64,000 nucleotides of DNA from Bacillota bacterium. GTDB lineage: Bacteria; Bacillota; Clostridia; Lachnospirales; Bianqueaceae. Below, piece by piece: positions 9,849 through 18,519 of the stretch. The stretch lies in assembly GCA_017441925.1 (NCBI GenBank), contig JAFRUE010000007.1:186001-250000 (forward strand), written 5' to 3'. Below the pieces are notes generated by a model, which saw only the letters and a program-made list of their open reading frames with translations, ran no database searches and was not told the DNA's origin. The position numbers were made by a program, and so were the translations under genes. Position 1 is the first letter of the stretch. Each line of letters opens with the position of its first letter.

Positions 9849-10541
9849 ATGGCGGCAAAACAGAAAATTCTTGTAGTGGACGATGACGCCAATATCACCG
9901 AACTGATCTGCCTGTATCTCAACAAAGAGGGTTTTGAGACAGAGAGCGCTGCCAACGGCAAGGACGCTCTTGATATCATGCAGAAATTCCAGCCGAACCT
10001 GGTGATCCTCGATGTGATGATGCCTGTCATGGACGGTTATGAGACTTGCAGGGAGATCCGCAAGAGGGGCTCGACTCCGGTCGTATTCCTGACAGCTAAA
10101 GGCGAGACATTCGATAAGGTGCTCGGTCTTGAGCTCGGCGCGGATGATTATATCGTGAAGCCTTTTGACAACAAGGAGCTGGTCGCCCGTGTGAAAGCGG
10201 TCCTGCGCCGGACGGAGGTCAAGGAGAACACTTCCAAGAAGCTGACTTTCCCCGGACTTGTCATCAATCAGGCCAATTACTCCGTGATCTATGAGGATCA
10301 GGAGATCGAGATGCCGCCCAAGGAGCTGGAGCTCCTGTTCTTCCTGGCTTCACATCCGAACCAGGTTTTCACCAGAGAACAGCTGCTGAACCAGATCTGG
10401 GGCTATGAGTACTATGGAGATACCCGGACGGTCGACGTACATGTCAAGCGGATCCGTGAGAAACTGAACAATGATTCCCATGAAGAGCCCTGGTCCATCA
10501 AGACCGTCTGGAGCGTCGGCTATAAATTCGAGGTGAAATAA
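9849..10541 (+). CDS. OmpR/PhoB-family response regulator
   Basis: A 230-residue response regulator. The receiver domain has the acidic pocket D11-D13, phosphoacceptor D55 (VILDVMMPVMDG) and the conserved K104 (IVKPFD). A winged-helix DNA-binding domain fills the C-terminal half (EMPPKELELLFFLASHPNQ; TRTVDVHVKRIREKL). A strong GCAGGAGG ribosome site precedes it. The stop codon shares one base with the histidine kinase start (TAATG), so the two are a cognate pair. The order regulator, kinase, HtrA-like protein resembles a shortened WalRK operon, although the walH, walI and walJ genes are absent. Confidence 0.93.
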   Translation: MAAKQKILVVDDDANITELICLYLNKEGFETESAANGKDALDIMQKFQPNLVILDVMMPVMDGYETCREIRKRGSTPVVFLTAKGETFDKVLGLELGADDYIVKPFDNKELVARVKAVLRRTEVKENTSKKLTFPGLVINQANYSVIYEDQEIEMPPKELELLFFLASHPNQVFTREQLLNQIWGYEYYGDTRTVDVHVKRIREKLNNDSHEEPWSIKTVWSVGYKFEVK

Positions 10542-12082
10542 TGCAGCGCGTGAGACCCGTCAAATGGGTTTCCGTCCGCGTCAAGCTCATCGGGATCTAT
10601 CTGGCCGTCGTGCTTGCGATCTTCCTGATCCTGATCATCGTGCTGCCGCGTATCCTGCAGAATTATGTACTGCAGCGGTCACAGGATGATCTGCTGGCGA
10701 CCCGGCAGATCATTCAGGAGGCACTGGATCAGACGCAGGACGGAGGGATCACGGAAGCGGCGTATCTGGTCAGAGATAAGCTGGACGCCGTCGCCAAGGC
10801 CAGGAATCTGGAGATCTGGATCTGCCTGGAGCCGATGGAAACAAAATCCGGCACGGTAACCGTACCTGCGATGCGGATGGGCGGAAAGAGCGCTCAGGAG
10901 GATATAACCCTCTCAGCACAGAGCGCGGCCTTTATCGAGAAAATCCGAACCGGAGCCGAGGACAGGACGATCTATCGGGATCAGTTTCCCGAGTACTATC
11001 CGAACAAGACGATGACGATGGCTTACCCGGCCAGTTATTATGAACGGCAGTCGCTGGGAGATTATTTCGGACTGTCGCTTCCTGTGGAGAAGACAGCAGT
11101 CGTACTGCTGAACATCGCTCTCAGCGATATCTCCGATACGATCCAGCAGATGCTGTACGTGGTCCTGATCCTTTTCCTGATCCTGTCGATCGTCGTCGCG
11201 ATGCTGATCTGGATGATGAGCAATACGATCATCGAGCCGGTCAATCAGATGCGCGAGATCGCGGGACTGATCTCCAAAGGGGATTTCACCAAAAAAGTCG
11301 AAGTCCGGTCCCGCGACGAGATCGGAGATCTGGCGGAGTCTTTCAACAAGATGGCGGAAGAGCTCGAGCAGGTCGAAGTGACACAGAGAGCTTTTATCAG
11401 CAATATCTCGCATGACTTCCGGTCGCCGCTGACGTCGATCCGGGGATTCGTGCAGGCGATGCTTGAGGACGTGATCCCGCCGGAGCAGCATAAAAAATAT
11501 CTGCAGATCGTTTTTGACGAGACGAATCGTCTGAGCAAGCTGGCAAACGACCTGCTGATCCTCAACAAGATGGAGAGCGGACAGGATATCCTGCAGTTCT
11601 CGAGGTTTGATATCAACGAAATGATCCGCAAGCTCATGCTGACATTCGAGCAGCGGATCGAGAAGAAAGAGCTCGCGGTCAATTTCCGCTTCCTGCAGGA
11701 GAATCTGTTTGTCAACGCGGATGAAGAGATGATCCAGCGAGTGATCTACAATCTGGTCGACAATGCGATCAAATTCACCGAGCAGGGTGATTCGATCACT
11801 GTCGAGACCAGTATCGTGAATAAAAAGGCCTATATTTCCGTATCGGATACAGGTCTGGGAATGGACGAGGAGACGCAGAAACATATCTTTGAGCGCTTCC
11901 GCAAAGGGGACGCTTCCCGTGGTCTGAACAAGACCGGTATGGGGCTTGGACTTGCGATCGTGAAGCAGATCATTGTAAAACACGGAGAGGATATCCGCGT
12001 GAGCAGCAAGCCCGGAGAGGGGACGAATTTCGAGTTTACCCTGCCGCTGGCTATGCAGGTCAGTTTTGTAGAGAAAAAATAA
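10541..12082 (+). CDS. Membrane sensor histidine kinase
   Basis: A 513-residue kinase. It has an N-terminal membrane helix (~residues 15-37), an extracytoplasmic sensor region of about 165 residues, a second helix (~205-228), a HAMP linker (~229-280), a HisKA domain with phospho-acceptor H291 in SNISHDFRSPLTSI, and a HATPase domain with N (DNAIKF), G1 (DTGLGM), F (FERFRK) and G2 (GMGLGLAI) boxes. All catalytic motifs look intact. The extracellular part has no family I recognise, so the signal is unknown. The gene overlaps the response regulator by one base and is followed after 21 bases by the HtrA-like gene. Confidence 0.93.
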   Translation: MQRVRPVKWVSVRVKLIGIYLAVVLAIFLILIIVLPRILQNYVLQRSQDDLLATRQIIQEALDQTQDGGITEAAYLVRDKLDAVAKARNLEIWICLEPMETKSGTVTVPAMRMGGKSAQEDITLSAQSAAFIEKIRTGAEDRTIYRDQFPEYYPNKTMTMAYPASYYERQSLGDYFGLSLPVEKTAVVLLNIALSDISDTIQQMLYVVLILFLILSIVVAMLIWMMSNTIIEPVNQMREIAGLISKGDFTKKVEVRSRDEIGDLAESFNKMAEELEQVEVTQRAFISNISHDFRSPLTSIRGFVQAMLEDVIPPEQHKKYLQIVFDETNRLSKLANDLLILNKMESGQDILQFSRFDINEMIRKLMLTFEQRIEKKELAVNFRFLQENLFVNADEEMIQRVIYNLVDNAIKFTEQGDSITVETSIVNKKAYISVSDTGLGMDEETQKHIFERFRKGDASRGLNKTGMGLGLAIVKQIIVKHGEDIRVSSKPGEGTNFEFTLPLAMQVSFVEKK

Positions 12083-12103
12083 ACCAGAAAGAGAGTTGGG
12101 AGA

Positions 12104-13438
12104 ATGAACGGAGATTATACGGAAGATCTCATGACCGGAGTTCCGGAAAGAGAGCCGGAGCCGGCGCAGGCACTGCCGCAGCAGGTTCAGCAGACTCAGC
12201 AGGCTGACGAGCAGCATCTGTACCGTTATATTCCCTATGACGGATATTATGGATACCGCGTCAGGACGCAGAACGCGCAAGCCTCCGCAGGACTTGGGAC
12301 CAAGATCTTTGTCGGCATTCTGTGTGTGATCCTGGCGGCGGCAACTGCGTACGGCGCGGCAGTTCTGGGAGCGCAGGCCGGATACAATGTTAAGGAACAG
12401 AAGGCCGCTGACGCGGTCATCGTGGACGGCGGCAAGGTGGAGCGTGCCAAGGCTGCTGACGGTCAGACGGAAGTCTATTCGAATGTTTCCGAGATTATTT
12501 CGGATGTATCGCATTCACTGGCTACGATCCTGGTGGACGGCAATATCTATGCTGTCGGTGCTTTGATTGCCGAGGATGACACATATCTGTATATCGGCTA
12601 TGCGTATCATGTCGTATCAGGCGCGTCCAACATCCAGCTGATCTTCGGAGAAGATGACGGTTTCATCTACACGCCCGAGCTCCAGGGGACGGATATCGAT
12701 ACGGATCTGGCAGTCCTGAAAGTCCGTAAATCCGATATTGATGAAGCTCAGCGCAAAGAGCTGAAACTTGCCACATTCGGAGACAGCGACAGTCTGGTAC
12801 TGGGAGATACGGCTATATCGTTCAGTTCGCCTGAAGGATATTTCAATACGCCTTCGCTCGGAACGATCAGCGGTCTGGAGAGGGAAGTTTCGGTAACGCT
12901 TAACGGGTCCGGCTATACGCTTCACACGATCCAGACGGACGCGGCGGTCAATACCGGAGGCGTGCTTTTCAACGGACGCGGTGAAGTGGTCGGTTTCACT
13001 CTGAATATGACCTTTGAGAATTCTGAAGGGATCGGCTTTGCGGTGCCCAGCACAGAAGCGTCCGGCATTGTCGCGGATCTGATCAGTCAGGGGTTCGTAG
13101 AGCGGCCATATATGGGCTTCTCCGGATATGACGTAATGAATTTCTATCCGAATAACGGCACGATGAGCTGGGCGCAGTATTATGAGCTCCCGGCGGGAGT
13201 GCTGGTCGCGCAGGTCAATGACGGGAGTCCGGCTCATGAGGCAGGACTTGAAGCCTACGACGTTATCATCAGTTTCAACGGGCACGAGATCAGTGAATTC
13301 AGTGATCTGAAAGAAGATCTGAATCAATGCAGGCCCGGAGATACGGTCAAGATCGAAGTGCTGCGGGGATATATGGATGAGGGGAAGACCGAGACGGTCG
13401 AACTGACGATGACATTGGCGCAGAAACCGCAGCAGTAA
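12104..13438 (+). CDS. HtrA/DegP-like membrane protein with altered active site and PDZ domain
   Basis: A 444-residue protein with a Gln-rich cytoplasmic N-terminus, one membrane helix (~residues 66-92), a trypsin-like domain and a C-terminal PDZ domain (GVLVAQVNDGSPAHEAGLEA; VIISFNGHEI). Of the HtrA triad, H169 (AYHVV) and D201 (TDLAVL) are in place. The serine motif is not: the usual DAAxNPGNSGGPL reads DAAVNTGGVL, so three residues including the oxyanion glycine are missing and the nucleophile position is threonine (T284). The flanking sequence QTDAA...LFNGRGEVVGF aligns well on both sides, so this is a real local change, not a frameshift. It is probably a pseudoprotease or sensor scaffold working with the upstream two-component pair (inference). 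Confidence 0.85.
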   Translation: MNGDYTEDLMTGVPEREPEPAQALPQQVQQTQQADEQHLYRYIPYDGYYGYRVRTQNAQASAGLGTKIFVGILCVILAAATAYGAAVLGAQAGYNVKEQKAADAVIVDGGKVERAKAADGQTEVYSNVSEIISDVSHSLATILVDGNIYAVGALIAEDDTYLYIGYAYHVVSGASNIQLIFGEDDGFIYTPELQGTDIDTDLAVLKVRKSDIDEAQRKELKLATFGDSDSLVLGDTAISFSSPEGYFNTPSLGTISGLEREVSVTLNGSGYTLHTIQTDAAVNTGGVLFNGRGEVVGFTLNMTFENSEGIGFAVPSTEASGIVADLISQGFVERPYMGFSGYDVMNFYPNNGTMSWAQYYELPAGVLVAQVNDGSPAHEAGLEAYDVIISFNGHEISEFSDLKEDLNQCRPGDTVKIEVLRGYMDEGKTETVELTMTLAQKPQQ

Positions 13439-13449
13439 GGAGTTTTGCT

Positions 13450-14391
13450 ATGATCATGATCCATGACATGAGAGACGGCGTACGCGTCGTCGGCCATTAT
13501 CTCTGCAAAGAGAAACTGCTGCAGAAAACAAAAGCAGGCAAGGACTATTATTCGCTGCTGCTGCAGGACAAGACCGGAACGATTCACTGCCGGATCTGGA
13601 ACATTACGCCCCTGATCGGAGAGTTTTCGCAGGGAGACGTTGTCCTGATCGACGGGACGGTCGTTACGTATGCGGACAATCTGCAGCTCAACGTGCAGCG
13701 GCTTCGCCGCAGCGAGCCGGGCGAGTACGATCCGATGGATCTGCTTGCACAGAGCAGCCGTGATCTGGAAGAGATGATGCAGGAGATCGAAAGCTGGATC
13801 GATCAGGTCTCCGATCCGTGGCTGCAGAAGCTCCTCAACGCTTTCTACGGGGATCCGGCTCTTCGCGGCCGCATCCTGAAGCATCCTGCCGCGAAGAGCG
13901 TACATCATAATTTTATCGGCGGATATCTGGAGCATGTAAACAGCGTCACGGAGATCGCCGCGTTTCTTGCCGGTAAATACGACGGCGTTGACCGGGATAT
14001 GGTGATCGCAGGCGCCTTACTGCATGATATCGGCAAACTCTGGGAGCTTGCTCCGATCCCCCCGGGAGATTATACCAAAGCCGGCCAGCTGATCGGGCAT
14101 ATCATGATCGGTTATTCCAAGATCCATGACCAGATCGCCCGGATCGAAGGATTCCCGGTCGAAAAGGCCATGCTCCTTGAGCATCTGATCCTTGCGCATC
14201 ACGGAGAGCTGGAGTACGGTTCACCCAAGGTCCCGATGACGAAGGAAGCCATGATCGTCCATCTGGCGGACAATACAGATGCCAAGATGGAGATCTTCCT
14301 CGAGAGCCTCGCCGCAGACCGTTCTGACAGTGAATTTACCGAATACAACCGGATCCTGGAGAGAAATCTGTATAAAGGGAATACAAATTGA
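13450..14391 (+). CDS. yhaM: YhaM-family 3'-5' exoribonuclease (OB fold plus HD domain)
   Basis: A 313-residue protein with an N-terminal OB-fold nucleic-acid-binding domain (residues ~5-85; YSLLLQDKTGTIHCRIWN) and an HD phosphohydrolase domain. Metal ligands are visible in VHHNFIGGYLEH, LLHDIGK (H192, D193), LIGHIMIGY and ILAHHGELEYG. Length and order match B. subtilis YhaM, a Mn-dependent 3'-5' nuclease acting on RNA and DNA. The start ATG 13450 follows AAGGAG; ATG 13456 two codons later is also possible. It sits 11 bases after the HtrA-like gene and its stop overlaps the rlmD-type gene. Confidence 0.88.
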   Translation: MIMIHDMRDGVRVVGHYLCKEKLLQKTKAGKDYYSLLLQDKTGTIHCRIWNITPLIGEFSQGDVVLIDGTVVTYADNLQLNVQRLRRSEPGEYDPMDLLAQSSRDLEEMMQEIESWIDQVSDPWLQKLLNAFYGDPALRGRILKHPAAKSVHHNFIGGYLEHVNSVTEIAAFLAGKYDGVDRDMVIAGALLHDIGKLWELAPIPPGDYTKAGQLIGHIMIGYSKIHDQIARIEGFPVEKAMLLEHLILAHHGELEYGSPKVPMTKEAMIVHLADNTDAKMEIFLESLAADRSDSEFTEYNRILERNLYKGNTN

Positions 14392-15788
14392 CGAAAAAAG
14401 CTGATCAGGCACTGCCTGTTAAGAAAAACGATATTCTGACGCTGCGTGCGGAGGATCTGACAAGGGAAGGAGCAGGCGTCTGCAGAGCCGACGGATATAC
14501 GGTCTTTGTGGAAGGACTGCTTACGGGAGAGACCGCCAGGGTCAGGATCGTCCAGACGCGGAAGCAGTACGGGTTCGGCAGGATCCTGGAGATCCTTGAG
14601 CAGTCTGCAGACCGTGTGGAGCCGGATTGCCCGTATTATCCGCGCTGCGGCGGCTGTACGCTGCGCCACCTTGATTATGCAAAACAGCTTGAGACAAAAA
14701 GCAGAGAAGTGCAGCAGATCCTTGGACGGATCGGCGGGATCAGCCTGCCGGAGGCGCCTCCTGTGATCGGTCTGGATGAAGAGGAGCGGATCTGCTACCG
14801 CAATAAGACCCAATATCCGGTCCAGCAGATCGACGGGAAACTGACGCCAGGTTTCTATGCCCGGCGCAGCCATCGTCTCGTACCTGTTGAGAACTGCCGG
14901 ATCGATTCGAAAGAAGCATCCCGGATCCTGCCGCTGATCACGGATTACTGCCGCGAGCATGGGATCACGGCCTATGACGAAGAGACAGGAAAAGGTCTGC
15001 TGCGGCATATTCTGATCCGTACGGGCGATCCCGGAGAGATCCTGGTCTGCCTTGTCGTAAACGGAAACGGCCTGCCGGATGAGCCCCAAATGTGGGAAAT
15101 GCTGGAAAAGGCCGGTGTCAGGTCTTTTTCCATTAACCGCAATACAGAACGGACGAATGTCATCCTTGGCCGCAAGACGCGTGTCGCCGGGGGACGGGAG
15201 TATATCTATGCGTCGATCGGCGGGATGCGGTACAGGATATCCGCAGGGTCTTTCTTCCAGGTGAATTCTGTCGGCGTCCGCAAACTGTACGATAAGGTAC
15301 TTGAATTCGCGGCTCTGACAGGCTGTGAGACTGTCTGGGACGCATACTGCGGCATCGGAACGATTTCGCTTTTTCTGGCAAAGCAGGCCGGACAGGTATA
15401 CGGTGCGGAGATCTTCCCGGCTGCGGTCGAAGACGCAAGGATGAATGCCGCAGACAACGAAGCCGGCAATGTGGAGTTTTTCCTCGGCAAAGCAGAAGAG
15501 ATCCTGCCGAAGATGGCCGGGAATCCGAAATACCGGCCGGACGTGATCGTCGTGGATCCGCCGCGCGCAGGCTGTGAACTGCCTCTGCTTGAAACGGTCG
15601 CGGCTCTGCGTCCGTCGCGGTTCGTATACGTCTCCTGTGATCCGGGGACACTTGCAAGGGATCTGAAATATCTGACGGAGAACGGTATGCGTCTGGAGAA
15701 AGTCTGCTGTGTGGACATGTTCTGTTTCACCGGAGGGATCGAGACAGTTTGCCTGCTGACACCGGATCAGCAGGCTGACGGTGCCTGA
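14388..15788 (+). CDS. RlmD/RumA-type 23S rRNA uracil-C5 methyltransferase
   Basis: A 466-residue class I SAM-dependent RNA m5U methyltransferase. It starts with a TRAM domain (~15-75), followed by Fe-S ligands C81, C87 and C90 (CPYYPRCGGC) plus a later Cys in VENCRID. The SAM-binding motif is WDAYCGIGTISLFLA, followed by VVDPPRAGC and the catalytic C417 in VSCDPGTLARDL. The family modifies U1939 or U747 of 23S rRNA (RlmD, RlmCD) or U54 of tRNA (TrmFO analogue TrmA); which target applies here cannot be told. The start is TTG 14388, sharing bases with the previous stop (TTGA), with AAAGGGA 8 bases upstream. It is the last gene of the run. Confidence 0.9.
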   Translation: MTKKADQALPVKKNDILTLRAEDLTREGAGVCRADGYTVFVEGLLTGETARVRIVQTRKQYGFGRILEILEQSADRVEPDCPYYPRCGGCTLRHLDYAKQLETKSREVQQILGRIGGISLPEAPPVIGLDEEERICYRNKTQYPVQQIDGKLTPGFYARRSHRLVPVENCRIDSKEASRILPLITDYCREHGITAYDEETGKGLLRHILIRTGDPGEILVCLVVNGNGLPDEPQMWEMLEKAGVRSFSINRNTERTNVILGRKTRVAGGREYIYASIGGMRYRISAGSFFQVNSVGVRKLYDKVLEFAALTGCETVWDAYCGIGTISLFLAKQAGQVYGAEIFPAAVEDARMNAADNEAGNVEFFLGKAEEILPKMAGNPKYRPDVIVVDPPRAGCELPLLETVAALRPSRFVYVSCDPGTLARDLKYLTENGMRLEKVCCVDMFCFTGGIETVCLLTPDQQADGA

Positions 15789-15816
15789 TCCTGATGTATT
15801 CTGCCATAAAGACAAA

Positions 15817-15859
15817 AAAACGGCAGCAACCGTATAGAACAGTTGCTGCCGTAATTGTT
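15817..15859. terminator. Bidirectional intrinsic terminator
   Basis: A perfect 11-bp stem (15820-15830 with 15842-15852) with an 11-base loop. It has A7 before and T-rich sequence after, so it can stop both the plus-strand methyltransferase transcript and the minus-strand permease transcript. Confidence 0.9.
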
Positions 15860-15860
15860 T

Positions 15861-17141
15861 TTATTCTTCAGGTCTTTTCTTCTCATCCGCCATATAGACG
15901 ACTTCTTTCGTCTCCGGATCGATCCGTTCGATGACTTTATAGGATTCGTTGCCGACCGGCAGATGCTCTTTGGCAAGCTTATTGTTGATCGCGGTATCGA
16001 CGACCGAGTAGATCAGGACGAAGACCGGTACGCCGAGCAGCATGCCCCAGAATCCGAAGAGACCGGCACCGACTACGATCGAGAACATGACCCAGAAGCC
16101 GTTGATGCCGATCTTGTTTCCAAGGATCTTGGGACCGATCACGTTGCCGTCGAGCTGCTGGAGTACGATGATCATGATGATGAAGATCAGGCATTTCACC
16201 GGACTGACCATCAGGATGATCAGGGCACTTGGGACTGCTCCGATCAGCGGACCGAAGAACGGGATGATATTGGTCACGCCGACGAGCGCGCTGACGAGCA
16301 GCGGATACGGGATCCTAAAGAGCAGGCAGCAGATGTAGCAGAGCACGCCTACGATTGCGGAATCGATCACTTTGCCGACCAGGAATCCCTGGAAAGTATG
16401 GTCAGCGAAATGCAGAGCCTTGCGTATTGAGGAAGCTTTTTCAAGTGAGAAGAGGCTGTAGAGGATCCGTTTGGCGCCGGCGGTAAAGGTCTCCAGATCG
16501 CCGAGGATATAGACGGAGATCACGATGCCGAGGATCAGGTTGTATACGCCTTTGAGCGCGATATAGACTCCGGATCCGACATTCGTAAGGATAGTGCCGA
16601 TCCTCGGGATCAGAACATCCTGCACCCATGTCTGGACCTGTTTCTGAACGGTATCGAGGGCTTGATTGACGTAGGATTCGATTTCCGGATAGTTTTTGAA
16701 CAGCCGGCCGATCCAACCCTCCATGGTCTCGAAATACTTCGGGATGTTGTCAAAGATCATGTTGATCGTGCTGTACAGCTGAGGCATGATCATATAGATC
16801 AAGGATGCAAGAATTACGATCAGAACGATCTCGGAGACCAGCACGGCGATATACCGTACAGCCCGTGACGGATGCGCGCTGCTGTCCTTCTTGCGGGAAA
16901 GCTTTACGGCAATCGGATTCAGGACTTTTTTCTCCAGCAGGCGCATCAGCGGCGCGAGCAGGTAGGCAAACGCGAAGCCCCACAGGAACGGGCTGATGAT
17001 CTTGACGAAATTCTGCAGGAAAGCCCGGAACGCGGGCAGAGCTTCAAGAATCTTGTAGAAGACGAGCCCGGCCGCGATCACGCAGAATGCCGTTATTCCC
17101 CAGTACAGATATTTCTTATCCCACTTGAATTGACGTTTCAT
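15861..17141 (-). CDS. AI-2E-family (PerM/YdiK-type) permease
   Basis: A 426-residue polytopic membrane protein with about seven or eight hydrophobic segments. It shows the family's hallmark C-terminal half (LLVSALVGVTNIIPFFGPLIG; GNVIGPKILGNKIGINGFW). Members include TqsA, proposed to export autoinducer-2, and sodium or cation antiporters, so transport of AI-2 specifically is not established for this protein. The cytoplasmic C-terminus is charged (ERIDPETKEVVYMADEKK). It is the third gene of a minus-strand unit, 17 bases after larC. Confidence 0.88.
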   Translation of the reverse strand: MKRQFKWDKKYLYWGITAFCVIAAGLVFYKILEALPAFRAFLQNFVKIISPFLWGFAFAYLLAPLMRLLEKKVLNPIAVKLSRKKDSSAHPSRAVRYIAVLVSEIVLIVILASLIYMIMPQLYSTINMIFDNIPKYFETMEGWIGRLFKNYPEIESYVNQALDTVQKQVQTWVQDVLIPRIGTILTNVGSGVYIALKGVYNLILGIVISVYILGDLETFTAGAKRILYSLFSLEKASSIRKALHFADHTFQGFLVGKVIDSAIVGVLCYICCLLFRIPYPLLVSALVGVTNIIPFFGPLIGAVPSALIILMVSPVKCLIFIIMIIVLQQLDGNVIGPKILGNKIGINGFWVMFSIVVGAGLFGFWGMLLGVPVFVLIYSVVDTAINNKLAKEHLPVGNESYKVIERIDPETKEVVYMADEKKRPEE

Positions 17142-17158
17142 TTACTCTTGGCCGCCTT

Positions 17159-18475
17159 TTACTGACGGTTGGCGATAGCTGCCGCCTCCGCCAGAGAAAT
17201 GTTGTTTTCTCTCGCGATCTTCGCGAGATCTTCATATTCCAGTTTACTGCGCGAGGTACCGAATCCGGAGGCTTTCTTACGGTGGACGATGCCGCCTGGC
17301 GTTTCGATCGTCTCCATCTCACGGGTCAGCGTATGACGCGCGCTTGTGTATTCCCGGATGCCCAATGTCGTTGTATGCTTGAAAACAAGGCGGAGCATCT
17401 TGTCCTTGTCACTGTTGCGGCACATGACCTCCAGGAGCAGGCCCGGACGGTTCTTCTTCATCTGGATCGGAATCGTGTAGACATCCAGTGCGCCTGCCTC
17501 CCAGAAACGTTCCGTGGCAAAACCGACAGCTTCTGCTGTCATATCGTCGATCGTGCAGACGAGCTCGGTAACGGTCTCGCGGGAGCCTTCGGTTTCTCCG
17601 AGCAGAGCGCGGACGCAGTTGGCCTGTTCAAAATCCTTGTTGCCCATGCCGTATCCGATCGCGGAGACAGCCATTACCGGCATCGGAATAAATGCTTTGA
17701 CAAAGTGCTTGAGCAGAGCTGCGCCGGTGGGCGTGCAGAGCTCGCCGCGGATATTTCCGCTGTAGATCGGAACACCCCGCAGGATATAGGCCGTTGCAGG
17801 CGCGGGGACCGGCAGAATACCGTGTGCGCAGTGCACGTGGCCGCTTCCGACATGAACCGGTGAAGCAAAGATCTGATCCGGCGCGATCTCATGCATCAGC
17901 ATGCACACAGCCGTGACGTCCGCAACAGCGTCCATCGTACCGACTTCATGGAAATGAATATCGGTAACAGGCATGTTGTGAGCGTGACTCTCGGCTTCAG
18001 CGATCAGCGTATAGACAGCGGTGACATCGGCCTTGACAGCGTCGTCGACTGCAAGCGAATCGATGATCGCCTGGATGTCGGCGAGGCTTGAGTGATGGTG
18101 ATGATGCTCGTGGTCGTGGTCGTGATGGTGATGATGTTCATGATCGTGGTCATGATGATGCTCGTGATCATGATCGTGGTCATGATGATGCTCGTGATCA
18201 TGGTCGTGTTCGTGCTCATGCTCGTGGTCATGATGATGTTCATGCTCGTGTTCCGCCATCAGATCGGCTTCATCGACACCGTTCACCGTGATTTTGGAAT
18301 GTGTCCCGTAGATCCCGCATTTCACGGAAGGAACTGCTTCCATATGAATGCCGGGCAGTCCCAGCGCGTTGACACGGCTTACAAAAGCTTCCCGGTCGGG
18401 AAGAAGTTCAAGCAGAGCGGCTGTGAGCATGTCGCCGGCGGCGCCCATGCTGCAGTCAAGGTAGAGCGTTTTCAT
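17159..18475 (-). CDS. larC: LarC-type nickel-pincer cofactor protein with long His-rich tract
   Basis: A 438-residue LarC, the CTP-dependent cyclometallase that inserts nickel into the pyridinium bis-thiocarboxylate cofactor of lactate racemase. The N-terminus YLDCSMGAAGDML and the motifs TDIHFHEVGTMDAVAD and GSGHVHCAHG are characteristic. Between residues ~75 and 130 it has an insertion made almost only of His, Asp and Glu, well suited to storing Ni. In Lactiplantibacillus plantarum LarC is made by a programmed frameshift; here it is one continuous frame. No larA, larB or larE lies in the window, so the client enzyme must be elsewhere. It is the middle gene of a minus-strand operon. Confidence 0.9.
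   Translation of the reverse strand: MKTLYLDCSMGAAGDMLTAALLELLPDREAFVSRVNALGLPGIHMEAVPSVKCGIYGTHSKITVNGVDEADLMAEHEHEHHHDHEHEHEHDHDHEHHHDHDHDHEHHHDHDHEHHHHHDHDHEHHHHHSSLADIQAIIDSLAVDDAVKADVTAVYTLIAEAESHAHNMPVTDIHFHEVGTMDAVADVTAVCMLMHEIAPDQIFASPVHVGSGHVHCAHGILPVPAPATAYILRGVPIYSGNIRGELCTPTGAALLKHFVKAFIPMPVMAVSAIGYGMGNKDFEQANCVRALLGETEGSRETVTELVCTIDDMTAEAVGFATERFWEAGALDVYTIPIQMKKNRPGLLLEVMCRNSDKDKMLRLVFKHTTTLGIREYTSARHTLTREMETIETPGGIVHRKKASGFGTSRSKLEYEDLAKIARENNISLAEAAAIANRQ
18091..18258 (-). repeat. Low-complexity repeat coding the His/Asp/Glu tract of LarC
   Basis: About 165 bases made of short degenerate repeats of CAT/CAC, GAT/GAC and GAG codons (on the plus strand GTG/ATG, ATC/GTC and CTC units). 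It looks like a slippage-expanded microsatellite that stays in frame. It is coding sequence, not a CRISPR array: there are no unique spacers. Confidence 0.85.
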
Positions 18476-18519
18476 TGGCTGATATTCTCCTGTCAGTAAG
18501 ATTTGGTATTATCAGCTGC

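Noticed and set aside
10913..12514. Long antisense open frame (533 codons) opposite the histidine kinase gene
   Set aside because: It is a shadow of codon structure on the other strand: no ribosome site, no recognisable domain, and it covers two well-supported genes.
14199..15815. Long antisense open frame (538 codons) opposite the RlmD-type gene
   Set aside because: Same reason: the plus-strand gene has complete catalytic and Fe-S motifs, and the antisense frame has none and overlaps a terminator.
18091..18258. Tandem repeat or CRISPR-like array
   Set aside because: The repeat is in frame, codes His, Asp and Glu within LarC, and has no regular repeat-spacer structure.
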